64,000 nucleotides of DNA from Borreliella bissettiae DN127. Lineage in GTDB: Bacteria > Spirochaetota > Spirochaetia > Borreliales > Borreliaceae. Below, one piece after another: positions 1-7,841 of this stretch. The notes below the pieces were generated by a model. That model was given only the letters and a program-made list of their open reading frames with translations. It was not told the origin of the DNA and did not search any database. Position 1 is the first letter of the stretch. Each line of letters opens with the position of its first letter. The stretch covers positions 806,001-870,000 of the forward strand of contig NC_015921.1 of the NCBI RefSeq assembly GCF_000222305.1. The letters run 5' to 3'. The translations under genes and the position numbers were made by a program.

Positions 1-1051
1 TGGCTATTAAAGTTGAAGAATGCTTATTGTTGAATTTTTTGATATTTTCTTTGAGAGAGTTGATTTTTTCTTTATCTTTTAAAGTTTCTTTTATGATTTT
101 TAAAATATTTGTATTTAAAATTTCATCTTCATCTATATAAATGCAAGCATTTTGATTTTCTAGTAGTTTTGCATTTTTAATTTGGTCTCCTCTAGAACCT
201 TTTTTAAATGGAATCAAAATTACACATGTGCCAGCATTTGCAAATTCTTTTATTGCTCCGGCTCCAGCTCTGCTTATTATTATATTGGAAAATTTAACTA
301 TGCTTGCCATTTCTTCTGCGCCAAAAAATTGTCTTCTCAGATAATTGTCTTCTCTTAAGTCATTTAAGTTTTTCCCCGATTGATGAATGAAATATATTCC
401 AATGTCCCTTTTAATACAGAGTGCAATGGTGTTTAAAGCATTAGCCCCAAGAGATCCCCCAAGTATGCTAATAATTGGCTTGTCAGTGTTTTGTGTTAAT
501 TGTTTGATGATTTTGGGGTTTGGAGTTAAAAATTCTCTTCTTATGGGAGATCCTGTGTAGACAATGTTTTTGTGGCTTTTGAAGTATTTTTCGCTTTCTT
601 TAAAGCTTATGTGTATTTTATTTGCGAATTTAGAATTAATTTTTGTTGCAAGTCCGGGGTCTAGATCCATTTCGTGGGTTATTCTTTTTATTTTTAGCAA
701 GCTAGATGCAATAATTGCAGGGGTTGAAACAAATCCCCCAGTTGCATAGATAATCTGAGGTTTATATTTTTGTAAAATATAGAAGCTTTTTATTATTCCA
801 AGTATTACTTTGAAAAAGTCAGTAAAGTTTTGAAAAGAAAAATACCGCCTAAGTTTGCCACATGGAATCGAAATAAATTTAATATTATTTTGTTCTTTTA
901 TTAATTTTTCTTCTATAGATTTTTTTTTGCCTATCCAAAAAAATTCAATTTCATTGTCAAGTTCTTTTAATGTCTGTATTATGGATATTCCTGGAAATAC
1001 GTGACCCCCAGTTCCCCCTCCTGTAAAAAATATTATTTTTTTATTTGACAT
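1..1051 (-). CDS. murG: MurG, lipid II-forming GlcNAc transferase (3' end cut by window)
   Basis: Transfers GlcNAc from UDP-GlcNAc to lipid I on the inner face of the cytoplasmic membrane, the last cytoplasmic step of peptidoglycan precursor synthesis. I translated the minus strand by hand. The ATG is at 1051-1049 and the product begins with an N-terminal Rossmann lysine-rich strand followed by TGGGTGGH at residues 10-17, the diagnostic MurG loop. Further on I read [10 protein letters not shown] and [15 protein letters not shown] (near residue 259), then DQIKNA, all typical of the C-terminal UDP-GlcNAc-binding domain. About 350 codons are visible and the frame is still open at base 1, so roughly the last dozen residues are missing. 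It is last in the visible minus-strand series, 148 bp after the pyridoxal kinase gene. Family assignment is sure. Confidence 0.97.
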   Translation of the reverse strand, partial: MSNKKIIFFTGGGTGGHVFPGISIIQTLKELDNEIEFFWIGKKKSIEEKLIKEQNNIKFISIPCGKLRRYFSFQNFTDFFKVILGIIKSFYILQKYKPQIIYATGGFVSTPAIIASSLLKIKRITHEMDLDPGLATKINSKFANKIHISFKESEKYFKSHKNIVYTGSPIRREFLTPNPKIIKQLTQNTDKPIISILGGSLGANALNTIALCIKRDIGIYFIHQSGKNLNDLREDNYLRRQFFGAEEMASIVKFSNIIISRAGAGAIKEFANAGTCVILIPFKKGSRGDQIKNAKLLENQNACIYIDEDEILNTNILKIIKETLKDKEKINSLKENIKKFNNKHSSTLIA

Positions 1052-1108
1052 ATATTTTTTTACTCATAAAAATAATAAAGCATACGCTTTGTAATAAATT
1101 TTTTGTAC

Positions 1109-1138
1109 ATTTTATTTTAGCAATATGTTTCAATTCAA
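1109..1138 (-). promoter_or_regulatory. Possible sigma-70 promoter for murG
   Basis: On the minus strand TTGAAT (1138-1133) and TAAAAT (1114-1109) are separated by 18 nt, about 58 nt upstream of the murG ATG. The rest of the 148-bp gap between murG and the kinase gene is plain AT-rich sequence. In a genome this AT-rich such matches occur by chance, so this is a weak call. Confidence 0.3.
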
Positions 1139-1199
1139 ATATTTCCTTTGTACTAAAAATCGACTCATTCTTTAAAATTGAATTTAATGAAATTTAAAT

Positions 1200-1994
1200 T
1201 CAAAATGTATTTTTTAAAAATTTTTCAATCTGAACCCCTTCTTTTTTTAAAGCATTTTCTTTAATTGAATCTTTTATTATTAAGTGAATAGCTTTTGTTG
1301 TTTTTTCTAGGGCTTTTTCTATTTCGAATTTTTCCAAGTATCCTATAAGCAAACTAGTAAACAAATCTCCTGTTCCGCTGAAATTTTGTTCTAATTTTTC
1401 TAAAAAAAATTCTGAGTATTCTTTGTTTTTGGGATTGTAACAAATGTTTCCCAAAAGATCTCCTTTTTTAACGCTTGTAACAACTACTATCCCTTTTGTA
1501 TCAAGATTTAATATTGCTTTTATGATATCATCTTTGTTTTTAAGTTGTGGGCTTTTGCTTAGCATTTCAAGTTCAGTGATATTAGGCGTTATTATGTTTG
1601 CATACTTTATTATTTTTCGAAATCCACTAATTATTTTATTATCAAATGTAGGGTAAATTATTCCATCGTCAGCAAACACAGGATCAATTACAATTTTTTC
1701 AAATTTTATTAATTTAATTATTTTTTCTATTGTTAGTTGTTGTTTTTCGCTTCCTAGAAATCCCGTATAAAGTATGTCAAAGTGCTCCTTTTGCTCTTTC
1801 CATATATTGATAAATTTTTCCAAATGATCGGTTAAATCTACTATTTCAAATTTTTTATAAGCCGTGGAAGCAGAAAGGACGGCTGTTACAAAAGGACAAA
1901 CTTGCATATTAAACGAAGATATTATCGGTATGCATATTGTAAGAGATGTTCTTCCCATGCTTGAAATATCATGCATTGCTAAAATTCTTTTCAT
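1200..1994 (-). CDS. pdxK: Pyridoxal/pyridoxine kinase, ribokinase family
   Basis: A 264-residue PfkB/ribokinase-superfamily kinase that by family and by Borrelia annotation phosphorylates pyridoxal or pyridoxine to make PLP precursor, a salvage step in an organism without de novo B6 synthesis. The N-terminus has the [12 protein letters not shown] segment typical of pyridoxine kinases. SGTGDLFTS (GTGD at residues 207-210) is the C-terminal anion-hole and catalytic Asp signature. The ATG at 1994 is preceded by a GGGGG run in tsaD and the gene overlaps the end of tsaD by 26 nt, so the two are translationally coupled. Substrate choice between pyridoxal and a hydroxymethylpyrimidine cannot be settled from sequence alone. 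Confidence 0.85.
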   Translation of the reverse strand: MKRILAMHDISSMGRTSLTICIPIISSFNMQVCPFVTAVLSASTAYKKFEIVDLTDHLEKFINIWKEQKEHFDILYTGFLGSEKQQLTIEKIIKLIKFEKIVIDPVFADDGIIYPTFDNKIISGFRKIIKYANIITPNITELEMLSKSPQLKNKDDIIKAILNLDTKGIVVVTSVKKGDLLGNICYNPKNKEYSEFFLEKLEQNFSGTGDLFTSLLIGYLEKFEIEKALEKTTKAIHLIIKDSIKENALKKEGVQIEKFLKNTF

Positions 1995-3009
1995 TATTTT
2001 TCCCCCTATGTTGGTTTTTGTAATTTTCTATTCTTGAATTTGCATCAATTTCGATTGGACTTTCCCCATATTTTAAATACATATTAAATCCAAGGCCCGC
2101 AATCATTGCTCCATTATCTGTGCAAAGATCAATAGGAGGGTAGTAAGTTTGTATTTTAAGTTTATTTATTTTTTCTCTTAAATATAAATTGCTTGCAACT
2201 CCGCCTGCTATTACCAATTTGTTAATTTGAGTATCTTTTATCGCTCTTTTTAGCGGGGTTATTAGATTTTCAAATGCAGCTTTTTGAAAGCTTGCAGCTA
2301 TATTATTTTTTGTTGTTGGATTATCTTTGATTTTGAATTTTTCGAGTTGGTGTATGCAGGCTGTTTTTAGTCCAGAGTATGAAAAATCATACCAGTTTTC
2401 TTTTTTTTTAAAGGTGGCAACTGGAAATTGAAATGTGTTTTCATCTCCATTTTTAGATATTTGTTCGATGTTTGGACCTCCCGGAAACCCCATATCATAA
2501 TGTTTTGCTACTTTGTCAAAAGCCTCTCCGCAAGAATCATCTAAAGTTCTTCCAAGTATTTCAACATCATCAAAATTTTTTTGTTTAGCAATCAATGTAT
2601 GTCCACCACTTAATAATAATGATATAAACGGATATTCTATTTTTGAGTGCATTAAAGGAGCATAAAGATGGCCTAAGATGTGGTCAATACAAATAATAGG
2701 TTTTTTTAATGAAATTGCTAGACCTTTGGCAAAGTTTAATCCAACTATTAAAGACCCAATAAGTCCGGGTCTAGATGTTACAGCTATTAAATCAATTTCA
2801 GATATTTTAGTATTTGCCTTTTTGAGTGCTTTTATACAAACAGACATAATAGCTTCAGTATGAAGTCTTGAAGCAATCTCAGGTACTATGCCATAATATT
2901 TTTTGTGTTCTGTTTGACTTAATTTTATATTGCTTAAAATATGAATTCCATTTTCTACTACAGCTGCGCAACAGTCGTCACAAGAGGTTTCTATTCCAAG
3001 TACTTTCAT
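1969..3009 (-). CDS. tsaD: TsaD (Gcp/YgjD), tRNA threonylcarbamoyladenosine transferase subunit
   Basis: Kae1/TsaD family ATPase-fold protein that transfers the threonylcarbamoyl group to A37 of ANN-decoding tRNAs in complex with TsaB and TsaE. The 346 residues match the family length. His110 and His114 in the HILGH motif are the conserved metal ligands, the N-terminal GIETSCDD strand is the ASKHA phosphate-1 loop, and LLSGGHT and DNGAMIAG near the end are further family motifs. The start overlaps the stop of the upstream deacetylase-like gene by 4 nt (ATGA) and its own 3' end contains the ribosome binding site of pdxK. It is an essential gene in most bacteria. Confidence 0.96.
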   Translation of the reverse strand: MKVLGIETSCDDCCAAVVENGIHILSNIKLSQTEHKKYYGIVPEIASRLHTEAIMSVCIKALKKANTKISEIDLIAVTSRPGLIGSLIVGLNFAKGLAISLKKPIICIDHILGHLYAPLMHSKIEYPFISLLLSGGHTLIAKQKNFDDVEILGRTLDDSCGEAFDKVAKHYDMGFPGGPNIEQISKNGDENTFQFPVATFKKKENWYDFSYSGLKTACIHQLEKFKIKDNPTTKNNIAASFQKAAFENLITPLKRAIKDTQINKLVIAGGVASNLYLREKINKLKIQTYYPPIDLCTDNGAMIAGLGFNMYLKYGESPIEIDANSRIENYKNQHRGKNNEKNFSNA

Positions 3010-3884
3010 CTGATTGTTTCCTCGTAAAGATTTAATAAGTTTTCAAATTCGAATTCCTGGTTTAAATCAGGCTCCTCTTTTTTAAGGACTTTTAGCGTAT
3101 TTTTAGACCAAATGTGTCCGATTACTTTTACTATTCCGTTTTTTCTGGCAATATTTTTTGCTTTTTCAAGTTCCTTGATTACGGATTCTTCTGTATCTTT
3201 GCTATCAAGAAATACGTCTCTTTTTTCTACCTTAATCCCAATTTCTTTACCTATTATTTCTGGTACGCTTCCTGCAATAGTTACGCTGTCGAAAAAATAT
3301 CTGTCAATCTCTTTAAGTTTTTCTAAAATTATTTTCATCAAATCTTTGTTTGAGGTGATTAAACTTCCCATATGGTTATTCATTATTTTTGCATCAGGAT
3401 ACTTTTTAAATGCTTTTTCGATTTTTTTATGTATTTCTTCTTTTTTATCTTTTATGTTTATATGAAATTTTTCTATTGAATTTCTATGTTTTGATTGCAT
3501 TGGAAAATGTATTATTACTGATTTGTTAGCATTTATAAGTTTTTTGTATAAACTCATTGATTTTGGTAAAAATGGAATAATAGCATAATTTATTTTAAGA
3601 TTAAGTTTTATAAATTGTGCTAACATAAATTCATCATAACCCACATCGTCGATGATTAAGTAAAACTTAGGCTTGTTTTTGGCGATTTCATCTGTTTTGT
3701 TGTTTTTTATTGTTAAGTTGGTTTTTTGTATTTTTTCAAACCTATTTTTAAATGGGACATTTGCAACTTTTGAATTGTTGTTAAAATAGAAAAAACTTGC
3801 AAATGTCTGAGTTGCTGCAATAATAGAGATTATAATAAAAACGACAATAATAAACTTGTTTTTTTTAATATAAAATATAAACAT
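3006..3884 (-). CDS. Divergent polysaccharide deacetylase family protein (YibQ type)
   Basis: 292 residues with one N-terminal membrane segment (about residues 11-32) after a short Lys-rich cytoplasmic stretch, then a periplasmic domain. The domain has the hallmarks of the divergent polysaccharide deacetylase family (YibQ, formerly DUF610): [36 protein letters not shown] and the late strand VKVIGHIW. The DD pair and the His residues correspond to the NodB-fold metal site. The substrate is unknown; a role at the cell envelope or peptidoglycan is inference. It starts 50 nt after the rpoS stop and overlaps tsaD by 4 nt. Its start codon lies inside the arm of an 11-bp inverted repeat (see separate entry), and there is no good Shine-Dalgarno sequence. 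Confidence 0.75.
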   Translation of the reverse strand: MFIFYIKKNKFIIVVFIIISIIAATQTFASFFYFNNNSKVANVPFKNRFEKIQKTNLTIKNNKTDEIAKNKPKFYLIIDDVGYDEFMLAQFIKLNLKINYAIIPFLPKSMSLYKKLINANKSVIIHFPMQSKHRNSIEKFHINIKDKKEEIHKKIEKAFKKYPDAKIMNNHMGSLITSNKDLMKIILEKLKEIDRYFFDSVTIAGSVPEIIGKEIGIKVEKRDVFLDSKDTEESVIKELEKAKNIARKNGIVKVIGHIWSKNTLKVLKKEEPDLNQEFEFENLLNLYEETIR

Positions 3885-3929
3885 TCATGACCACTGACTT
3901 AAAAGTAGACCAGAACATGTCATGAATGT
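3881..3929 (-). repeat. Inverted repeat that would fold over the start codon of the YibQ-type gene
   Basis: ACATTCATGAC at 3881-3891 and its exact complement GTCATGAATGT at 3919-3929 are separated by 27 nt between the rpoS stop and the next gene. In the mRNA (minus strand) the second arm contains the ATG at 3884-3882, so an 11-bp stem would hide the start. There is no T run after it, so it is not an obvious terminator. Confidence 0.6.
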
Positions 3930-3934
3930 CAATG

Positions 3935-4735
3935 TTAATTTATCTCTTCTTTTAGTTTTTTAAGAACTCTTTTTTCAATCTGTCTTACAGTTTCTGATGA
4001 TATTCCAAGTTCTGTTGAAATATCTTTTAAGGTGCTTTTTTTGGGGCTATTGTCTAGGTTGTATCTTTTTTTGATTATGTATCTTTCCTTTTCATTTAAT
4101 TTTGTTTCAAGTATATAGTTCAAATGTTTTAGAGTTGAATCTTGTTCAAGGGTAATTTCGGGGTTAAAAGAATTATCCTCGTATAGATTCAAGAGTGTTG
4201 AATTTTCTGATCCCTCTATTTCTTTGTCCAGAGAATATTCTTTTTCAAGATAAGGAATAATTTTTATATACTGGGCAGGAGATAAATTGAATCTTTTCAT
4301 TATTTCTTCTTTTTTGGGCGATTTTTCTTCTTCTGTTAAATATTTATTTATTTGTAGTATTAGATTTTCTTTTCTGTATGGGACTTTTACCAATCTAGTT
4401 TTAGTGTTTAATGCTCTTTGTAGTGACTGCTTGATCCAGAATGATGCATAAGTTGAAAATTTGGTATTTTTATTTGGGTCATATTTTTCAGCAGCCCTTA
4501 TTAATCCCAAGTTGCCTTCTTGAATTAAGTCTTCAATTTTTAGTCTTTTGCCAGCATATCTTTTTATTATTTTTAAAACAAGTCGCAAATTTGCATTTAT
4601 CATCTTATTTTTTGCTTTTGCATTGCCTCTTTGTATTTGTCCTGCAAGTTTAATCTCTTCTTCGTGAGTAATTAGTTTGTGTTCTCTTACCGATTTTAAA
4701 TATATGTTTAAATCCTCGTTGCTAAATATATTCAT
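3935..4735 (-). CDS. rpoS: RpoS, alternative sigma factor (sigma-38 family)
   Basis: Sigma-70-family factor of 266 residues. Region 2 is clear (RLVLKIIKRYAGKRLKIEDLIQEGNLGLIRA, then KFSTYASFWIKQSLQRAL) and region 4 carries a helix-turn-helix (LKDISTELGISSETVRQIEKRVLKKL). In Borrelia this sigma factor turns on lipoprotein genes such as ospC and dbpA during transmission and mammalian infection and represses tick-phase genes. The gene is the only sigma factor in the window and follows the flagellar genes on the minus strand. A sigma-54 promoter ends about 60 nt upstream. The likely Shine-Dalgarno GGGGAG is 13 nt from the ATG at 4735, a longer spacing than usual, consistent with the reported translational control of rpoS mRNA. 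Identification is secure. Confidence 0.97.
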   Translation of the reverse strand: MNIFSNEDLNIYLKSVREHKLITHEEEIKLAGQIQRGNAKAKNKMINANLRLVLKIIKRYAGKRLKIEDLIQEGNLGLIRAAEKYDPNKNTKFSTYASFWIKQSLQRALNTKTRLVKVPYRKENLILQINKYLTEEEKSPKKEEIMKRFNLSPAQYIKIIPYLEKEYSLDKEIEGSENSTLLNLYEDNSFNPEITLEQDSTLKHLNYILETKLNEKERYIIKKRYNLDNSPKKSTLKDISTELGISSETVRQIEKRVLKKLKEEIN

Positions 4736-4795
4736 AATATTATATTTTCTCCCCTTTCTTGAATATTGTGATTAAGTTTTACTACTTAGCTTTCA

Positions 4796-4811
4796 TGCAA
4801 AAATTGTGCCA
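4796..4811 (-). promoter_or_regulatory. Sigma-54 (-24/-12) promoter of rpoS
   Basis: Minus strand reads TGGCAC-N5-TTGCA: GTGCCA at 4806-4811 and TGCAA at 4796-4800 on the plus strand. This is an essentially perfect RpoN element (GG/GC spacing of 10). The transcription start should fall about 12 nt downstream, near 4785, giving a leader of about 50 nt. It is the established target of the RpoN/Rrp2 system in B. burgdorferi. Confidence 0.95.
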
Positions 4812-4831
4812 ATTTAGTTTAAAACCATTTT

Positions 4832-4841
4832 TAAATTAAAT
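4832..4841 (+). promoter_or_regulatory. BosR-type direct repeat upstream of the rpoS promoter
   Basis: TAAATTAAAT (tandem TAAAT pentamers) lies about 20 nt upstream of the -24 element. From memory, this is the direct-repeat sequence reported for BosR, the Fur/Per-like activator of rpoS. AT-rich words like this are frequent in the genome; position next to the sigma-54 promoter is what makes it credible. Confidence 0.6.
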
Positions 4842-4884
4842 TGGATATAATTTTGAGGTTGGGGGTGGATATTTTTCGAATTAT

Positions 4885-5229
4885 TTACTTTTTTTGTAAT
4901 TGATTGTAAATTAAATCGGCAAGTCCAAAGCTTTGAGCTTGTGCTATTTGTTTTGCTCTTTGTTCGCAAAGCATGTCTTCAAAAATTTCTTCTACTTGGC
5001 CTCCGTTTAACAAATTTTGATCTTTGTTAAGAGTTTTTTTCATGCTTTCAAGCATTTGTTTGATAAACATAGCTTCAAATTCTAAAGAAGCTTTTCGAAG
5101 TTCTTCGTTTTTTTGAAAGGATTTTTTTATTTCTACAGGATTTTTTAAATTATTTATTTGATTTTTAAATTTTAGATTTTGTGAATTAATTAGATTTTGT
5201 GAATTAATTTTAGTAATTTTAGTTTCCAT
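4885..5229 (-). CDS. flgJ: Single-domain FlgJ, rod-binding (rod cap) protein
   Basis: About 114 residues. A polar, repetitive N-terminal stretch (INSQNLINSQNL) is followed by the rod-binding domain: ELRKASLEFEAMFIKQMLESMKKTL, then EEIFEDMLCEQRAKQIAQAQSFGLADLI. The peptidoglycan-hydrolase domain of enterobacterial FlgJ is absent, as in other spirochetes, so the product would only cap and assemble the rod. I chose ATG 5229: GGAGG sits 6 nt before it and it overlaps the flgI stop by 11 nt. An ATG at 5256 would add nine residues inside flgI and has no such ribosome site. The rpoS promoter begins just downstream of the stop, so rpoS could also be read through from the flagellar genes. Confidence 0.85.
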   Translation of the reverse strand: METKITKINSQNLINSQNLKFKNQINNLKNPVEIKKSFQKNEELRKASLEFEAMFIKQMLESMKKTLNKDQNLLNGGQVEEIFEDMLCEQRAKQIAQAQSFGLADLIYNQLQKK

Positions 5230-6217
5230 CAACTTCCTCCAAAATAAGTTCTCCATTTAATTTATTGATTTTTTTTGCAGCTTGAATTATTTGAATTAAT
5301 TCTTTATTGCTAAGATTGTCGGAATTTTTTAATATAAATTCATTTAATTTCATTGAGTTTACTTGAATTGCTGTTTTGTTATTTTTACTTAAAATGTTTT
5401 GATCGTCTTTTTCAATAGAAAATGTAAACGTTCCTATTTGTGCATTTTCACTTGCTAGAATAATGCCATTTTTTTTGTCTATTAATATTTTAGGGCTGGT
5501 TTCTATTATAATATTTTCAATCTCTTCTAATAGGCTTATATTTTTTGCTTCTATTTCTATTGTGCTATCTGATTTAATTTTGTTGTTGATTTTTTTAGAG
5601 GTTAATATTTTATGAATTTTATTTATTAATGTATAGTTTCCTTTTTTAAGAATTATATTATAACCGTAGTTGATATTTTGATTTTCATTTATTATTGTAC
5701 TATCTAGAGTATATCCAGATCCTTTTAATTTATTATTGGACTGTATAATTCCTGATGCAATTGCTATTATTTCTCCCTCTTTATTTTTAAGGTTTGTTTT
5801 TAAAAGTATTCCATTTGTTAAATCTTTTGAGTCTAATATTGATGCAACGCAAGCTTTATGTTTTGAGCCTTTGATTGTATTGCCTTTTACTTGGAGGCTG
5901 ACATTTACTACTGCAATATTTTTGCTTTCTATGTTATTAGAGCCTATTGCATTTATTGCATTGTTTTCTTCTAAAATTTTAATTATAAGGTCTTTTTGTT
6001 TTGTGGAGTCTCCTTTTCCAGCAAGACCGGCTACTATTCCAATACCCGTTAAAAAATTTGTATTTGTGGGATAAATATTCGCAATTTCTTTTAATTTGAC
6101 GCTTTCAGACAGGCTATTGTTAAATAATTGATCTGTTTTTAGTCCTGTTGAATCTGTTTTTGTTTGGGCTAGCAGACTTGTTGCAAATGCAGTTAACATC
6201 AACATTAGTTTGTTCAT
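5219..6217 (-). CDS. flgI: FlgI, flagellar P-ring protein
   Basis: 332 residues with an N-terminal signal peptide (MNKLMLMLTAFATSLLAQ). FlgI-family motifs include LKEIANIYPTNTNFLTGIGIVAGLAGKGDST, the conserved GIVVGLNGTGD-like segment, and later ILIDKKNGIILASENAQIG. In other bacteria FlgI forms the P ring around the rod in the periplasm and is delivered by FlgA, whose gene lies just upstream. Many residues are divergent from proteobacterial FlgI. It is separated from flgA by a 180-nt gap, unusual for this otherwise tight cluster, and that gap contains a repeated 8-mer (separate entry). Its stop overlaps flgJ. Confidence 0.9.
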   Translation of the reverse strand: MNKLMLMLTAFATSLLAQTKTDSTGLKTDQLFNNSLSESVKLKEIANIYPTNTNFLTGIGIVAGLAGKGDSTKQKDLIIKILEENNAINAIGSNNIESKNIAVVNVSLQVKGNTIKGSKHKACVASILDSKDLTNGILLKTNLKNKEGEIIAIASGIIQSNNKLKGSGYTLDSTIINENQNINYGYNIILKKGNYTLINKIHKILTSKKINNKIKSDSTIEIEAKNISLLEEIENIIIETSPKILIDKKNGIILASENAQIGTFTFSIEKDDQNILSKNNKTAIQVNSMKLNEFILKNSDNLSNKELIQIIQAAKKINKLNGELILEEVDGN

Positions 6218-6327
6218 TCTTTACTCTATTTATTTTATTTCTTTAATATCTATTATTTTATATCAATTATTGTAATTAATGAAATTTTTTTAGTCAAATT
6301 ACTAATTAATCCTTGATTTGTTAAATA

Positions 6328-6358
6328 TTATCTGTTTATCTGTATTAAGACAGATAAA
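6328..6358 (-). repeat. Three copies of an 8-mer (two direct, one inverted) in the flgA-flgI gap
   Basis: TTATCTGT occurs at 6328-6335 and 6336-6343 in tandem and its complement ACAGATAA at 6350-6357. The second copy and the inverted copy form a 9-bp stem (6335-6343 with 6350-6358, loop of 6). The first copy could pair instead, so two alternative hairpins are possible. The rest of the 180-nt gap between flgA and flgI is AT-rich with no other gene visible. Confidence 0.5.
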
Positions 6359-6397
6359 AATTAATAATTTTTATATTGAGAAAGATAAAATAAGGAA

Positions 6398-7030
6398 TTA
6401 TTCTTTTTGTACTTTGTTTAATCTTATCTCTTCATTTTTGATTATGTTGCGTATAACTTTATATTTACTATTGTTTAATTCATTTAAACTTAAAACATCA
6501 TTTATTCGTGTTGTGTTAATTTTGTATTTAAAGTATATATTGTGCTCATTAAGGATTTCATTTTTTTTTAGATTTTCTTTTGCAAATATAATTGGCTCGA
6601 TTATATCAATGTACATATTAATGTAATTGTGTCTTTTATAGCTTTCAAAGTTTTTTGCATAATAAACCAGAGTTTTTTGAATTGGAATATTTTTGTATGA
6701 ATTGTTGTTTTTTATTTTAAATTTTATTTTTTTGAAAAATTTATCTTCTATGTTTATTTCAGATTCATCAAAGTTGAATTGAAGTATATAGATATTTTCA
6801 TTTGATAAATTTTTTGTGATGTAATAAATCATTTCAAAAATTATTGATTTTTTTGTTAAATGTGGTGGGACATATATTTTTGATAAGCTTTGATTGTTGC
6901 ATATTTTTGAGTACTTCTTTGAAAAGAAATATGCCTTACTAGGAGTAATGTTGAAGCACAAATCATGAGCGGCGCTTACAATTGAGCTTGTTGTGAAAAA
7001 TAAAATAAAAATAAATAATCTTTTTTTTAT
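6398..7030 (-). CDS. flgA: FlgA, P-ring assembly chaperone, probably started at a non-canonical ATA codon
   Basis: FlgA escorts FlgI subunits in the periplasm. The C-terminal part has the SAF domain (IIFAKENLKKNEILNEHNI, then LSLNELNNSKYKVIRNIIKNEEIR). The first canonical start in frame is TTG at 6961, which gives 187 residues with no export signal. Reading the frame upstream reveals a clear signal peptide: KKRLFIFILFF, then TTSSIVSA before AHD. The frame stays open up to a TAA at 7045-7043 and contains no ATG, GTG or TTG before 6961. The best initiator is ATA at 7030-7028, placed 7 nt after AAAGG inside the end of flgG. I therefore annotate from 7030 (210 codons). The start is an inference; the need for an upstream start is strong because FlgA must be exported. 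Confidence 0.75.
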   Translation of the reverse strand: MKKRLFIFILFFTTSSIVSAAHDLCFNITPSKAYFFSKKYSKICNNQSLSKIYVPPHLTKKSIIFEMIYYITKNLSNENIYILQFNFDESEINIEDKFFKKIKFKIKNNNSYKNIPIQKTLVYYAKNFESYKRHNYINMYIDIIEPIIFAKENLKKNEILNEHNIYFKYKINTTRINDVLSLNELNNSKYKVIRNIIKNEEIRLNKVQKE

Positions 7031-7031
7031 T

Positions 7032-7829
7032 TTATTGCCTTTTTAAGTTATTTGCAATTCCTAGCATATTGTCTGAAGTTTGAATGGCCTTTGAGTTTAT
7101 TTCATAAGCCCTTTGAGCTACGATCATTGTTACCATTTCTTCGGCAATAGATACATTTGACATTTCAAGTATGCCTTGTCTTAGCCTTCCCATGCCCTCA
7201 CTTCCCGGTATTCCTGCTATTTCTTGACCTGATCCGGCTGTTTCTTTAAACAAATTGCTTCCAATAGCGCTTAGTCCTGCCGGATTAACAAATCTTGATA
7301 TTTCAATTTGTCCAAGCTCTATTGGGTCGTTGTTATTATCAATTTTTACTGACACTATTCCTTGCTCAGATATTGTAATTGAGCTTTGGATATATTCTTC
7401 TGGAAAAAATATATTGGGCAATACCTTGTATCCTTGGCTTGTTACAAGCTCCCTATTAGAATCGATTTTAAATGATCCATCTCTAGTATATGCATAAGTT
7501 CCATCGGGCAGAAGAATTTTGTAAAAACCATCTCCTTCAATAGCAACGTCAGTGAGTAAATTGGTGGCTTGCATTTTTCCTTGTTCAAATATTCTCTGAG
7601 TAGCAGCAATTTTTGTTCCGTGTCCAACTTGATTCCCGAGTGGTCTTAAAGTATTTTCAGTTGCGGGAGTTCCTGCTCTGTATTGGGTTTGATAAATCAA
7701 ATCTTCAAATTCTGCTCTTATCTTTTTAAAGCCTGTAGTATTCACATTTGAAAGGTTGTTGGCAATTGTGTCTACATTGTATTGTTGGGCAGTCATTCCG
7801 CTTGCTGCTGTCCATAATGCTCGCATCAT
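7032..7829 (-). CDS. flgG: FlgG, distal rod protein
   Basis: 265 residues with the flagellar rod/hook N-terminal motif (MRALWTAASGMTAQQYNVDTIANNLSNVNTTGFKK) and the C-terminal helix (LRQGILEMSNVSIAEEMVTMIVAQRAYEINSKAIQTSDNMLG). Length and the central beta domain match FlgG, the distal rod through which the hook is attached in the periplasm. It lies 12 nt downstream of flgF and its last codons provide the ribosome site for flgA. Confidence 0.96.
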   Translation of the reverse strand: MMRALWTAASGMTAQQYNVDTIANNLSNVNTTGFKKIRAEFEDLIYQTQYRAGTPATENTLRPLGNQVGHGTKIAATQRIFEQGKMQATNLLTDVAIEGDGFYKILLPDGTYAYTRDGSFKIDSNRELVTSQGYKVLPNIFFPEEYIQSSITISEQGIVSVKIDNNNDPIELGQIEISRFVNPAGLSAIGSNLFKETAGSGQEIAGIPGSEGMGRLRQGILEMSNVSIAEEMVTMIVAQRAYEINSKAIQTSDNMLGIANNLKRQ

Positions 7830-7841
7830 AAAATATGCTCC

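Noticed and set aside
1078..1091. Small hairpin AAAGC-GCTTT before murG as a terminator
   Set aside because: Only a 5-bp stem, weak T run, and it lies in the likely murG leader.
2678..2863. Short open frames opposite tsaD, flgG, mutS and others
   Set aside because: They overlap well-supported genes, lack ribosome sites and have no recognisable sequence; they are antisense shadows.
5229..5256. Longer flgJ product from ATG 5256
   Set aside because: The added residues lie within flgI and the GGAGG site is placed for ATG 5229.
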